The notes beneath the pieces were generated by a model. The model made no database searches. It saw only the letters and a list, made by a program, of their open reading frames with translations, and was not told where the DNA came from. A DNA stretch of 64,000 nt from positions 372,001 through 436,000 of the forward strand of contig SADC01001284.1 in the NCBI GenBank assembly GCA_004194705.1. The letters are read 5' to 3'. Both the position numbers and the translations under genes were made by a program. The stretch's first letter is position 1; each line of letters begins with the position of its first letter. The DNA is from Ditylenchus dipsaci. Taxonomy: Eukaryota > Nematoda > Chromadorea > Rhabditida > Anguinidae. Below, one piece after another: positions 1 through 12,400 of the stretch.

Positions 1-38
1 TATGATAATGAAAATTATTCCTGTCAAGACAAAATTAG

Positions 39-146
39 AGGATGAATTTACCGGAGGATGAATTTACCGGAGGATGAATTTACCAGAGGATGAATTTACC
101 GAGGATGAATTTACCGAGGATGAATTTACCGAGGATGAATTCACCG
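39..146. repeat. Tandem repeat, seven units of about 15-16 bp
   Basis: Seven near-identical copies of GAGGATGAATTTACCG lie head to tail, the last with one change (TTC for TTT). Unit length alternates between 15 and 16 bp because of a single extra G in the first copies. It lies upstream of the first F-spondin exon seen and is most simply an intronic minisatellite. Confidence 0.9.
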
Positions 147-1232
147 CCGCCCGTTGTTAGCTTGCCTTCAACTGAGTCACTGGTTACGCCAATTTTTCTA
201 ATGTCTAGGCACTATTTACAAAACTGAGAGAGCATAGAAAACGAAAATTTCAGACAGGCATTTACATTACTATTCGCAAAATTGTTTAAAATGGCACTAA
301 TATTTCCAAAGATAAACAATAAACAGTGAAAAAATTAAAAAATTGGACGCTAGTGTCATATACTTTCCCTCGATCACTTCTTTGTCTAGTCAAAATGCTG
401 AAAAAATCCAAGCAAATGTGGCGAAATAAAATGAAAACCCTGTGCTATTAGATACACTAAGATTTTATTACAGTTATATCATAATATTTGTTTTAGTCGC
501 CCAACAATCCGGCTGAGCCGAGAATCCCAATTGCTCGTAAGCTATTTCTAAACAAAATGTTGTTCAAAAACCGTTTTCAGCAATCACAACCAAAACAGAC
601 AAAAAATCACCTTTCTACGACGAAATTTCCGATCAAATTGGTAGCCTTCGGATTTTTCACTAAAATTATGTTGAACCCGATTTTTAGCACCCTTGGCCAG
701 ACTAATCTTCAAAAGAAAAGATGTTGTTCCAAGTCCGTGTAAGGCGGAACAAGAGTATAAACAAGAAGTATGTTGCTTAGCCCTTTTTTACTGGAGATAA
801 TGTAGTTTTAAGGCTTTTAATGCAACCAATACTTCTGAAGATGAAGGTGAAATTTTTAGGGTTTAAAAACAGGTCTCTTAGTTTATTTGATAATCGGGAA
901 AAGATAAATTGTGAAAAATCATCCAATGTAACAAGCTAAGTAAGCAATTCGATGACACAAAAAATTACATGTGATCAGGAAATAAATTAAGGACGTTTTC
1001 GCCTTCCTGTACATGCTTCGACATTTATTTGAGCCCGTCCTAACTAGGCTTTGGCTAAATCAGAAAAAGGAAAATGAAACTGCTTTCATAAGTTTTGAAA
1101 AAGCTAGAAAAAATAATAAGTGCCAAAAAAACTTACATTGCTTTTAAAGGATATTAATTTTAGAATACAAAGACAGGCGTAAGTTATTTGGCTAGGTAAT
1201 TTTGCAAAAGACTTAAAATTATACATTTCTAG

Positions 1233-4010
1233 GAGAGTGTTCTGTAAGCAATTGGGAGTCTTGGTCCCTGTGCTCAGCTACTTGTGGAAAAGGGATAAGA
1301 CTTCGCTCTAGGTACCCGAGCATCGAAGTCCGAAAATTAACATGTATATTTAGAGTCTACGAATTTCCAGTAAAAGCTCAGATGTTTAATTGCCACAGAC
1401 AGGTCACTGAAAGGCAGTTTTGCAATGCTAAAATCAATGAGTGTGAAGACTCGGATGCTTTCAATTCTCGGTGTACGGTAGCTGGGTGGGCTGCTTGGTC
1501 GGATTGCTCTGTTACTTGCGGAAAGGGTGAAAGAAAACGAGAACGAGCTTTACAAGACCCTCAACAAGGTTTCTTTGCCGTGTGCTTTTCTTTATAACTA
1601 GTTTCACAAGTAAAAAAATATTTAGCTGCATCTTGCAATGTGGAGTTGACTTCTGTTGAAAAGTGCGTTGGTAAGCCTTTTTATATCTTTTATGATTGCA
1701 AATAGCAAAATATAGTTGAGCAATTTTTTAAAGATTTTAATGAACTCGAAAATTCGAAAAAATTTGTAATGATTATAATTTAATTTAAAAATAGGCACTA
1801 TTATATCAACGAATATATGTCTTTTGATTATCTCTTTGCATATTATTTGTTTTTCTTAAATTTTTATAATAATTGAGAAAAACGGATTTCTAGCTCGGAA
1901 AACTTAGGAAATAATTTCCGCGTAAACAATTAATTTCTGAATGTTACAAGCTTAGTCTCATTTTTAATTAAAAATAACTTTTTACCTCACATAATTTTAG
2001 GTGAAAATGGAGATGATTGTACGATGACTCCGAATCCTCTATGCAAGGTTTAAATAAATAAATTAGTAAGTAAAATTTAAAAAAACTTAAGACTACATCT
2101 TGGAGCGATTGGAGTCCTTGCAGTGCATCTTGTGATGATGGTATTATGAACTTTTTACATACTTTAACAATGTTTATGTCTTTTCAGGTGTCAGGGTTAG
2201 AACTCGTCTATTTTTTTACGCTGAACATGAGCATGAGTGCACAAATGTGAACCTGATGGAAAAGGAAACTTGTAACGTTCACTCCTGCCGCCGTCTATTA
2301 AGTGCTCATTCGGAAGGTATTTTTTTTGTTTCAACTAAAAGCAAGGCTGTTTGTTTGAGAAATTTGCTTGGAAGAGAAGGAGACTGGCCAATGTGGAGGC
2401 ACTGTAAATAACTTATATGTAAGGCTTTGGAAAAATATTATGAAATTCAGTTCCCTCGCTACTGGTACAACTCTGCTTCAAAGCGATGTGAAAGATTTGT
2501 CTATTCTGGTACTGCTGTTGTTAACAGCTTTTTTTATTAATATTAAAAAGTCTTTCCAGGATGTAAAGGAAACAGGTACTAAATAATATATTTTCTTGGC
2601 TGTCATAATAAGTTCATAACCTGTGACCTCTACTCGAACAAAAAAGCGCGCAAGTATAGCCACTATATACAAGTTGAAATAAAAAAAACCATGATAGATA
2701 ATATTTTGCAAGAGTAAATTATAAATTAAGTTATTTTGAGTAAATTTGGCCAATTTTGGAAGGTAGATTAATTGATCTGGTACGATACACAATCTTTTTC
2801 TTTTGGTCTTATTTTTCAGATTTGTTAATTTTTAGCTAACAATCAGCCCAATAGAGCAATTTGAATATGTGATGAAGGCCTGAAACACTTTTTCCTGCAC
2901 AGAATCTAAAAATGTCTTACTCTTTTTGTGCTAAGCAGAGTATAGTCGAGTCTCGGTATAAGAGCATACTTGATAAAATAGCACATTGGGCTGTTCCAAA
3001 GGAGTGCTATCATATTAAAACCCATCCTCGATATAATAGTAATAATATAATATCAACACTCGAATGTAGCTATCATAGGAAAAAATACAGTACATTATTT
3101 TGTTTCTTCAAAAAGCATTAGAAGTCAAAAAAAAGTTATTACATTATTAGAAATCAATTTGACACAGAAGAAGAATGCAAAGGTTTTTGCTTGCCGGGCT
3201 ACAAACACAACGCTGCTATTAGTAAGCCAGCTTAACTATCTGTATCTAATGCCTGCTAACGGCTTTTAGTTCCCAACCACCAAGTATTTACTGAGTTCGG
3301 TGATTTATTGGTAGATGATGGTGGTGTGCCTTCTCCTTGTGATGTCTCTGAATGGTATTTTTTTCAAACTTTCTAAGCATTTCTTTCACTTATTTATTCG
3401 AGGTCTTCTTGGGCTGGGTGTTCAGTTACTTGCGGCAAAGGCAAGCGTCAGAGAAGTAGAGCTATTAAGGCATGTTTAATATTTTTTACTGGATATATAG
3501 CTTTGAAAGCCAAATTTAGGCTCTTCCCAGAAACGGAGGATCTTCCTGTCCGACTTCTGAGCAGTTGATCCAGGTGCGAAATTGTGAGCTTAGGCCATGC
3601 GGTAGCTTTTTTCTAGCTTTGATTTTTCATGATATATAAATTTTAAATTAATTTCGTTCAGTGTATTTATCGATTTTTTTTAAACGTATAATAATTTCAT
3701 TGTAACGGGATTTATTATTATGAAAAATATAGCAAAAGTTTTTTTGTCTATATTTCATTTATTCAAGCTCTGAGTTCATGCAGAGCAAGTCGATGGTCCA
3801 GGTAATCTTAAATTAAGTCAACCGACAATCTGAATGAATACTTTCATATTAAGCTGGTCTTCGTGTTCAGTGAAGTGTGGTGATGGATACCAAACCAGGC
3901 GTCGAAGAGTCAATCGCTATAGTGCAGACATCGATCCTGATGACCCTAACTGCAATGCTAGTGAATTAGAGCAAAGAGCGTGTCGACTTCCTTGTCCACC
4001 TGAATCATAA
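1233..4010 (+). CDS. spon-1: F-spondin (spondin-1), 3' part: TSP1 repeats plus a Kunitz domain
   Basis: Secreted extracellular-matrix protein; F-spondins act in axon guidance and attachment to basement membrane. Exons read by eye: 1233-1568, 1626-1670, 2001-2047, 2092-2140, 2188-2316, about 2350-2403, 2451-2508, 2560-2575, 3151-3221, 3270-3354, 3403-3469, about 3536-3600, 3854-4010 (TAA). Five TSP1 cores are visible: WESWSLCSATCGKG, WAAWSDCSVTCGKG, WSDWSPCSASCDDG, WSSWAGCSVTCGKG and WSSCSVKCGDG. Between the third and fourth is a Kunitz/BPTI domain split over four exons (CLEEKETGQCGG, then FPRYWYN..C..FVYSG, GCKGN and NQFDTEEECKGFC). This order fits nematode F-spondin. The Reeler and Spondin_N domains must lie mostly upstream; a small exon at 497-536 (SPNNPAEPRIPIA) may be the end of Spondin_N. 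The junction after 3469 would need a GC donor or a one-base correction. Confidence 0.85.
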
Positions 4011-4149
4011 AAACTTTTCAAGAGGCGATGAGAAAACTCAATCACCAAGCTTTACACAAAGCACACATCATTTCCTGCCGATTTACTGTTTTTCTTTCAA
4101 TTGTTGTGTTGACATGTATGAATGCTTTTCCACATGCCTTCTTGGTTTG

Positions 4150-4155
4150 AATAAA
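4150..4155 (+). terminator. Polyadenylation signal of the F-spondin gene
   Basis: AATAAA lies about 140 bp after the F-spondin stop codon, the expected place for a 3' UTR cleavage signal. No other AATAAA is closer. Confidence 0.55.
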
Positions 4156-4497
4156 ATTTTTAAATTATTTTCTTCACTGTTCTATGGAACGCCGATTTTG
4201 ACTTCTTTTTTCGTCGAAAGTCGAGAAAAATCAGGCTTTAGACGTTCAGCTCGACGCATCAAGTCGAAATTATGACGGGCCGCAAAACCCACTCTTTTAT
4301 TTTAAAATTTGTTTGTAGCGACTACCTTTAAAATTACTTTTTCACCGTTTTCTTTAAAATTACTTTTTTTACTGTTCATTTGTGATTCTGAAATCTTCTT
4401 TTCTGAAATCTTCTATTGTTGGTTTGAAATCAAATGAATTTTGATAAATAATCAAATAATCAATCAAATAAATGTAACCGAATTTTGAAGGTACCGC

Positions 4498-6305
4498 TAT
4501 AAGGGATAAGAACCCAACACAATAATAACAACAAAAAAATATATATATAATTATCAGAATTTTGTCAATCTGACACGTTCACCTTGTAGCCCATGGTCGA
4601 TTAACTTAGTGAAAAAGTCTTGGCTGCAGACAGAGAATAAAATTTTGAGTTTGGGGCCACGAAAACTCAACACACGCCCCCCTCCCCAATGCTAATTTTG
4701 TATACTTCAGTGCCTCAATGCTCAGTTTTCTGTTCGTCAAGTGGTTATTCTGATCATTATGACCTTATGTTACTTTTTCATTTCACTTCTAACAGTAATG
4801 TTTTCAAAAACTTTTTTAAAAACTTCTAAAAATTAAAATTTTACTGATGCATGTAAAATTTTGGGGACACGGACGTTTGTGTCTAAAACCGTTTGTGTCT
4901 AAGGCCGTTTGTGTCTAAACCGTTTGTGTCTAAGCCGTTTGTGTCTAAACCGTTTGTGTCTAAACCGTTTGTGTCTAAGGCCGTTTGTGTCTAATTTTTT
5001 AGATAACCTAATTTATTTTTATTGATTTTTTTCATCATTAAACCACAGTCAACCCCTAACATAGTGACACTTTGTGACACCTTCAATATAGTGACACCTT
5101 ATTGTCGGCTAACACACAGGTGTTGGTACTCAGATAATGGTCCTCAGGCAGCTATTCCCGAATAGTCCCACTTTGGTGCTGGTACTCATGTAATGGTATT
5201 CTGGGGCGTTAAGCGAATCAATCCACATCCCGTATTGGTGCATACACGAATTGATCCATACTTTTAAAATTCGGGCATTGAGAATTTTTTATTGTCTGAA
5301 CCAACCTAACCAGGTGGTCGTCCACTTGGAGCAACTTTTTTTTTGAATTTTTGGGTATTATAACCTGTTTTCTGGATCAACTCGGGCATGCTGAGAATGG
5401 TTTGATAGTGGTAAAATGGCGTTTCGTCGGGTATTTTTTTGGTTTTAGGAGATAATTGATTTTACAAAAACTCGATTATACCGAAACTCAAAAAATACCC
5501 TACAAAACGGCATTCTAACAATATCAAACCAAATTCAGCATGTCCAAATTAGTCCAGAAAATAAAGTTTGGAACTTGAAAAACGAAAAAAAATTTTTGAT
5601 CCAAGTGGACGACCACTTGGCTTAGTTGGCTCTGACTTGAAAATATAAATTCCCACAGAATTTTTGTTTGGAGTAGTTTTGGATGGTTTCGAGTGTTTTT
5701 TTGTTGGGTTTAAGTGTGTTGGGTACTTTTAGTTGGGTTTGGAGGTTTGGGTGTCTTGAGTCTTAATTTGGGTACCACCTGTATTTGGGTGTCTTAATTT
5801 TTCGAAAAAACAACAAGGGGACCAAAGCAACTTTTAAATAAAAAATTGACGAAACGTCTATTTACCGTAATTCAGGTGAGGGTGAGGGGTAGGAGTGCAC
5901 AATACAAATGAATTAGGTTATGTAAAAAATTAGACACAAACGGCCTTAGACACAAACGGTTTAGACACAAACGGTTTAGACACAAACGGCTTAGACACAA
6001 ACGGTTTAGACACAAACGGCCTTAGACACAAACGGTTTTAGACACAAACGGGTGTACCCAAAATTTTGACATATCCTATGAAAATTTGAACTTTTAATTT
6101 TTTTTGTGTTTTTTTCCTTGGTTTTTTGAGTTTCCGAGGTCCCAAACTCAAAATTTTGTTCTCTGTCCGCCGCCGCGACTTTTTCTGCACTAAGAAAATC
6201 GATCATGGACTACAAGATGAACGTATCAGATCGACGTTAGGCGATAAGAATCCAACACAATAATAAAAACACAAAAAAATATATATATATAATTATCAGA
6301 ATTTT
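4498..6305. mobile_element. Compound fold-back element with mirrored CGTTTGTGTCTAA arrays
   Basis: Three layers can be read from outside in. First, about 70 bp of direct repeat (4498-4570 and 6238-6305, starting near ATAAGAAYCCAACACAATAA). Second, an inverted pair about 110 bp long (4573-4690 against 6130-6235). Third, eight tandem copies of CGTTTGTGTCTAA on the left (4870-5000) facing eight reverse-complement copies on the right (5932-6050). The core between the arrays holds another inverted repeat, at 5297-5640. No transposase is seen, so this is a non-autonomous fold-back element. Confidence 0.8.
5297..5640. repeat. Inverted repeat nested in the fold-back element
   Basis: The left arm begins CCAACCTAACCAGGTGGTCG and the right arm ends with its near complement (CGACCACTTGGCTTAGTTGG). 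Each arm is about 150 bp and the pair meets near 5465. It looks like a separate MITE that inserted into the core. Confidence 0.75.
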
Positions 6306-6574
6306 TTCAAATGCTGTGTTTAATTTCAAAAATTTAGTTAAAGGACCATTGCCGTCTACGGCCACGGAAATTTGGACTTTTTAGAATTGGGGGAGACAGC
6401 TAAATTACTGCGAAAATATTTCTTGAAATATTTTTAGTTTGCAAATTAAATTTTTCCAAAATTTGAACGATCTACTAGTCGAGCCCAACGTTGCTTGAGA
6501 TGGCCAGATCGGACAAGATCTAACAAACCCTCTGCACTACGACAGATACCCAAGTGCAGTGTTGTAAAAAAGTA

Positions 6575-7030
6575 AATTTTGGCACCGGCACCGCACCGGC
6601 ACCGGTGCTTGTTGTCGGCACCGGCACCGGTGCCGCACCGGGCTTCAATTGCGACACCGGCACCGGTGCCGGCACCTGGCTGAACATTTGCACCGGCTAC
6701 ATTTTGACACTAAAATTGTAAATAAAAGGAGATAAAAAATAGGGTCTGCAGCCAGTGGTAGTCGAACCCGTGACCTAGGGCGATGCATAAATGAAGTGTC
6801 CCCTTCCCTTTACTCGAACAAAAAGTGGCATCTAAGCTTCAAGTTTTGCTGAAAATGGAAAAAATATTCGAATTTTAGTTAAAAATAGGCAGCGGTGCCA
6901 GCGAAAAAATCGGCACCGGCACCGGTGCGGCACCGGTGCCGGTGCTTTTTCGTTAAAATTTGGCACCGGCACCAGCACCGGTGCCAGCAAAAACTTGGCA
7001 CCGGCACCGGTGCCCGCACCGGTGCTTTTA
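6575..7030. repeat. CACCGG/GGTGCC word arrays
   Basis: Dense self-complementary runs of GGCACCGGCACCGGTGCC occur at 6580-6690 and again at 6890-7030, separated by about 200 bp of ordinary sequence. Because CACCGG and CCGGTG alternate, each run can pair with itself and with the other. GC content here is far above the surroundings. Confidence 0.85.
6735..6800 (-). repeat. tRNA-like B-box fragment (possible SINE remnant)
   Basis: On the minus strand GGTCACGGGTTCGACTACCA resembles a tRNA T-arm with a Pol III B box. No complete cloverleaf can be drawn. It lies between the two CACCGG arrays. Confidence 0.35.
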
Positions 7031-7612
7031 CATCACTGCCCAAGTGCACCCCCCCCCTCGAAAAATTTCTTGTACTTTTAAAGGAAAGTACCCATTTTTA
7101 GCTGAAAATTTTTTATTCTGATGCACCCTAGTATGCGAAAATTCCTCAACAATTCGAATGACAAAGCAGAATTTGAAAAAAAATACTTTCTTGCTGAGAT
7201 ATGATCTTAAGTTGGAGTAAAGTTAAGTGGCCATTTTTTAAAATATTGACACTTTAACTTTAGGTCATATCTCAGCAAGTAAGTATTTTTTTCAAATTCT
7301 GCTTTGTCATTCGGATTGCTAAGGATTTTTTGCATACTATGGTGCCTCAGAATAAAAATTTTCAGCTAAAATTGAATACTTTTCTTTAAAAAGTACAAGA
7401 AATTTTTCGAGGGGGGGGGGTGCACTTGGGCTTTTACGCTGCACTACAACTTAATTATAATTCCGGAAGACTCACTTCGACCAATACACATAAATTATGA
7501 TTCAAAATGAAATAAATAAATAATTCAAAAAATATTTTCGCAGTAATTTAGCTGTCCCCCGCCAATTCAAAAAGTCCGAATTTCCGTGGCCGTAGACGGC
7601 TATGGTCCTTTA

Positions 7613-8652
7613 AAACAATAAAGAAAATGTGAAAAAAAGGGGGAGGAAAGGTAAAATCCAGACAGAATTTTTGTGGTGTGCCTTATGCAATGTAAAAAAT
7701 TTGAATTTGAAAAGCAAGTCAGTGTCATTTTTTTGAAAAAAAACCTTTTTTGTCTCAAACTTCACTTTTTTGTCCCAAATATTTTTTGCCGAAAATTTGT
7801 CGCAGTATATTTGGGACAAAAAGCATTCCCGTATAAGAAATTCTCTTTAAATGCTACATACAAGTTTGTTGTTTAAAAAAATTCTTCACGTTCAGCTCAA
7901 TTTTATTTCGATAGCATTATCCACCGCCTACGTAAAAGTATCTAGAAGCAATCAAGTAAAGACAGCTATCGATCAATGCACAGCTACCTCAGCCTAGAAA
8001 CTGCTTTAATTCTCTGCCTCAAGCATCAAAGTGTGGGTGTAGAAAAGACACTTAGCCTGCCGCAAGCACACATTTTCTGTTCCATTAGTTGCTTAGAAAA
8101 AATTGAAAAAGACCATTTGATCCTTTGGTTGGTCAGACATGGCAGACAGGCAGAACAATTTTAGGATGGCTTTATCCAGGGGAAATGCTTTGATCTGGTT
8201 TTCAACGGCTGTCCTAGAGCTATAGAAGCCAGGCAAAACAGATCATTGTCCCAGCTTTGCATTTCTTCATAAGTCTATTGGTTGGTTTGGCTCTCTAGCC
8301 CCAGCTTTATTTATCCCTTCTTCTAACTTTTGCTGGCATACATCTATTTGAGCATCGAAGCATCACTCTTTTCACACACAACATGGCTGATCGGTGGGTT
8401 ATTCTTGTTATTATTAGTAATATAAGTACAACTTGAGTTACAGTCTCGATCGATATAACCACTATTTTGGAAAAATGTATAATTCTTTTTTTGGCTTGAT
8501 GCGGTTCCCGAGTATTCCCGTTTCTTTTTTGACTCAATTATACGATCGTGATGATTTTTTCAAAAATCAAAGTAGCCTTTTTGGAAATTGGCATACAGTT
8601 TGGGTAATTTTCCTAAATCCATTAAGCACCTACCTGTGTTTGTTAACCTAAT
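7613..8652. other. Stretch without a supported gene
   Basis: Mostly AT-rich sequence. One weak candidate is an open stretch after a 3' splice-like TTTTAG at 8164 that reads GKCFDLVFNGC followed by a later cysteine, which is reminiscent of the second half of a Kunitz domain. The first half and correct phasing cannot be found, so no gene is called. Confidence 0.4.
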
Positions 8653-8893
8653 CTTAAAGGCCTGACCTATTCCTACTCGGTGGTCCCCCGCCAATTCAAA
8701 AATTTTCCCTCGATCATTGGACTTCTGTACGGATTTTTCCGCCACGTTTCTAACAAAACTAGGCCTGAAATCAAATTTTAGGCTTAGTTTTGTTAGAAAC
8801 CTAGCGGAAAAATCCGTACAGAAGTCCAATGATCAAGGGAAAATTTTTGAATTGGCGGGGGACCACCGAGTAGGAAGAGGTCAGGCCCTTTAA
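8653..8893. mobile_element. MITE, CCCGCCAATTCAAAAA family
   Basis: Near-perfect palindrome of about 240 bp. The left end is TTAAAGGCCTGACCTATTCC and the right end its complement. Each arm contains CCCGCCAATTCAAAAATTTT and a GGACTTCTGTACGGATTTTT block. The centre is near 8775. Confidence 0.9.
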
Positions 8894-9472
8894 TGACAAA
8901 AATATCGCACTTTTAAGAACTTCGCCAAAAAACCGACAGAAGACTTTTAAAAACGGGATTGAAGAAAAAAGACCTACTTTAGTAATCTTATATTCCACTG
9001 TAGACTTTAACTATAGCTTAAGCTTGTATAATTTTTGTCAGTAATTATTAAAAATGGGAATTAATTTAATAAAATTTCATGAAAATATTTTTGGAGTCAA
9101 AGGATTAATAACTTTTGAGACCAATTCTGTCCAAAAGGTGAATTCCGTTTCGAAAAAATGAAGTAAATTTGTTTTAAAAATTCTTCTTCCGCTCAAAAGC
9201 TCTCATTCGGTACCTAAACGTGTTTTTCTTAGTTTCGTTTGGCTTGTGCTTAGGCACAGGGTGAACCAGCATATTTTCATTTGAACAACAATAAATAGGG
9301 TGAGAGGTTATGAAGATTTTCGCTGCGAGAAATTACGACCTGCTGGAAAGCTTTGTTCCGAGAAACTTTCGGGCGAGTAACTTTCGGTCCCGAGGGTTTT
9401 CAAAAATCACTATAATAGATTGAGAAAAATGACAAAGTAACAATTATTCTTTTTAATATAAATTTATTTTAG

Positions 9473-12400
9473 AAGTGAAGAAATTCGATTTGGTGGCCCT
9501 CAGGGCGAAGGAGAGGAAGATGGTGTAAGTAATTTGAACTTAAAAAACTAATTAAAATTAAATTCCGTCGCTAACTTTTAGTAAGCTAATACCATTTGGT
9601 CAAATTTTAGTTTTATACCAGAGGGTAGGAAACCAATGCTTTAACTTTTATGACCTAACTTTTTGAGAGCCCAGAGCAAATATTTTGCGAATCTATTTTT
9701 CCAGATCTCTTCACTCCCGCGAGCTCTACCGATTCCGTATTTTAGATTTTGGTTGAGCCCTCGAAATTTTCGACATCGACTCCATTTTTTCAGATTTTCG
9801 GAGATTTTTGATCAATAAGCGCTCATGGGCGATTATCAGAGAAATACGCACGTTTATATCAGCGGTTTTCTCAAACTGAGTGATCTTCTCAAAATAACTG
9901 TATCTTGGCTCTGTATTTCTAGGTACTGAATATTTTTTTGGACCCATAATGTGTTAAAACGGCAATGCTGTTATGTAAAAGAAACTTTTGTAGGATTAAA
10001 GATTTAGTTAGAAATATCAATATCAAGATTGCAAAATTCCTTCGAAAATTTTCCAAAAAATTGAAGTGCCATAGAAAAGACGTCAGCTTTTTTGAGTGTC
10101 TTATTTTCCTTTTCAGGGCATTTTTCAATAAAAGTTTGCATTTCTGATATTGATATTACTGGTCAAACTTTGAATTTTGCCCATGTTTGTCAAACATCGC
10201 AACACTGTTTTTCAACAAAATATTGCTACATATCGACATTTGAAAAGCATATTAGTTCGACCCTAGTAGCAATAATACCATCCCCCCCCGCTCATTAAAT
10301 TTTTCATTTTAAAATTTAAGTGAAGAGTACCCAAATATATGTCCCAGAAACAGAAAAAGTATGTAAGACATTGATTAGTCACAACTTCCGTACGCTGGTC
10401 TACCCCTGAGCCCAAGGGCTAAGCCTAAACTTGTTGTTCCAGAGAATAGTTACAGCGACTTTGAAAAGATCCGATTTACGGGGAGGGGGTATTTGCTACG
10501 AGCTCCATCAGCTTTATTTTTTCAGTTTTCTAGAGGGGCTATATATTACAGGAAAGACTATGGGAAAGAAATAGGAAAGAAATATAGGAAAGAAGTATAG
10601 GAAAGAAACAGGTTCTTTTTTAAAAAAGCCGAAAAAGAGCAAAGAAGATTCAGGGAAAAAGTCCCTTTTTTAATAGGGATCATCCTTGAACAAAACTTAA
10701 TTGCAATTATCACAAAAATTGCATTTTATTGACAAAATCAATAGCTAACCTCTATTTCTACAGGAAGCTCAGCGAAAAGCCAAGGAGCGCGAGGTCAAGA
10801 AGGCTGAGGTGCGCAAGCGTCTCGAAGAGGCCGGCAAAAAGAAGACCAAGAAAGGTAATACTAACACAACTCTTCAATAGTTAAAAACCTTCTAAAATTG
10901 CAGGTTTCTTGACCCCTGAGCGTAAGAAGAAGCTCCGAGTAAGTCAAAATTTACCCAAAATCCTAACCTTCATGCCCAAATTTCTTATTTTTCAGAAGCT
11001 TTTGATGATCAAAGCTGCTGAGAACCTCAAGAGCCAGCAATTGAAGAGCGAGCAGGAGCGTCAAAAAGCACTGTCCTCTCGAGTGCCCGCTCTGCCTGAT
11101 GTGGACAAGATCGAGGACAAGGGTCAGCTGGAGAAGATCTACAACGAACTTTTCTCCAAGATGGTCAAGTTGGAAGAGGAGAAGTATGATATAAACTATC
11201 AGGTCTCAACCAAGGACTCTGACGTGGGTTATAATCGCTTAAAATGGGGCTAAAATAATGTCTCATGCATTATAGATCAACGAACTGAGCATTGCTGTCA
11301 ACGACCTCCGCGGAAAATTGTGAGACTTTTTAAGAAAATAAATTCCAGTTGGAGTTTTTATTTAAAATTTTTTTTAGCGTGAAACCAGCTCTCAAAAAAG
11401 TGAGTTAAAATTTTTTAGCAATAAAATAGAAAAATTGATGACTGAATTGTTCTATAATAAAATTTACCTACTCTTGAACTACGTTAATCCATCATCCCTT
11501 AGGGTCGGATTTAGGTTGCGGATCAAAGGAAAATAAGCAGGGTCTTGAATTATGACTGGGGTCGGCAGCTTTTTTATATGTAAATTTTCAAAAAAAAATG
11601 TTGTTGTTTTTGGCATGAGGTGGTTACATGGGACCTTCCCAAAAACGTGTTTTAGCAACTCATAAGAATTACTTAGGAATTGCTAAAACACGTTTTTGAA
11701 AAGATTCCATAAAACTCCCTTTAGCCTTGTTTTTGCTTGACACGAGAAAGGATGTGTGTACCAAACTTGTGCAGAATTATACGTTTAGCACGATGGCTGA
11801 AAAAAAACGGAAAGAGGGAGTATTCAAACGGATAAAACAGCATTTGAAAATAGTTAATTTTTGCATGTTCCCAACCAACTAGAAATCAGTGGTACTTGCT
11901 CAAATTTATGTACAACCTGGGCGTGTAATATCTCAAATGCAGGGTGTGATCAGAGCTATTTATTACCGGGTGATTATAATTGCACGAAAAATTTTCGATT
12001 TCGCTTCTATGAGATAGTTTTCGAAAATTCAATTTCGCGACCAGTGATGGGTAAGGCCCCCGGGAATTTTGATAAAATTTTTTAAAATGAAGAGTTTTCA
12101 AAGATTTTTACAAAGAGTTGCCACTAATCTATACACCATTTTGTAGCTCAGTTTGTTTTCTTTCGAACGAGTAGTTAAACTATTATATGTTTAAAAAAAT
12201 AAAGAAGATACGTCTCCCGGGGAGCTCGAATCGATTTTTGGGGCGGGCGCCACGCCCGGGAATCGCTCCGGAGGCAATATCTTTCAAAATTTATGATTTT
12301 ATTATGATGAGTTTAGCTGAATCAGATAGCTGTTATTGGCCCTGTTTATAGTCGGGGTCAACTTTTAGGGTCAACTTTTTCTTAAATTCAAAAAATGTCA

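Larger units (their letters stand above)
6338..7612. mobile_element. Palindromic element, TTAAAGGACCATTGCC termini
   Basis: The ends are inverted over about 100 bp: TTAAAGGACCATTGCCGTCT at 6338 and its complement ending at 7612. The right arm carries the CCCGCCAATTCAAAAA block shared with other elements in the window. A second inverted pair lies inside (about 7045-7200 against 7255-7425, containing TTTGTCATTCGRAT), and a GGCACCGG word array occupies 6575-7030. No coding capacity is seen. Confidence 0.75.

Noticed and set aside
557..742. Small ORF upstream of the F-spondin exons
   Set aside because: No splice signals, signal peptide or homology; composition is that of intron DNA.
4863..6050. 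CRISPR-like array of short direct repeats
   Set aside because: Spacers are 0-2 bp and not unique, the arrays are inverted copies of each other, and the DNA is animal.
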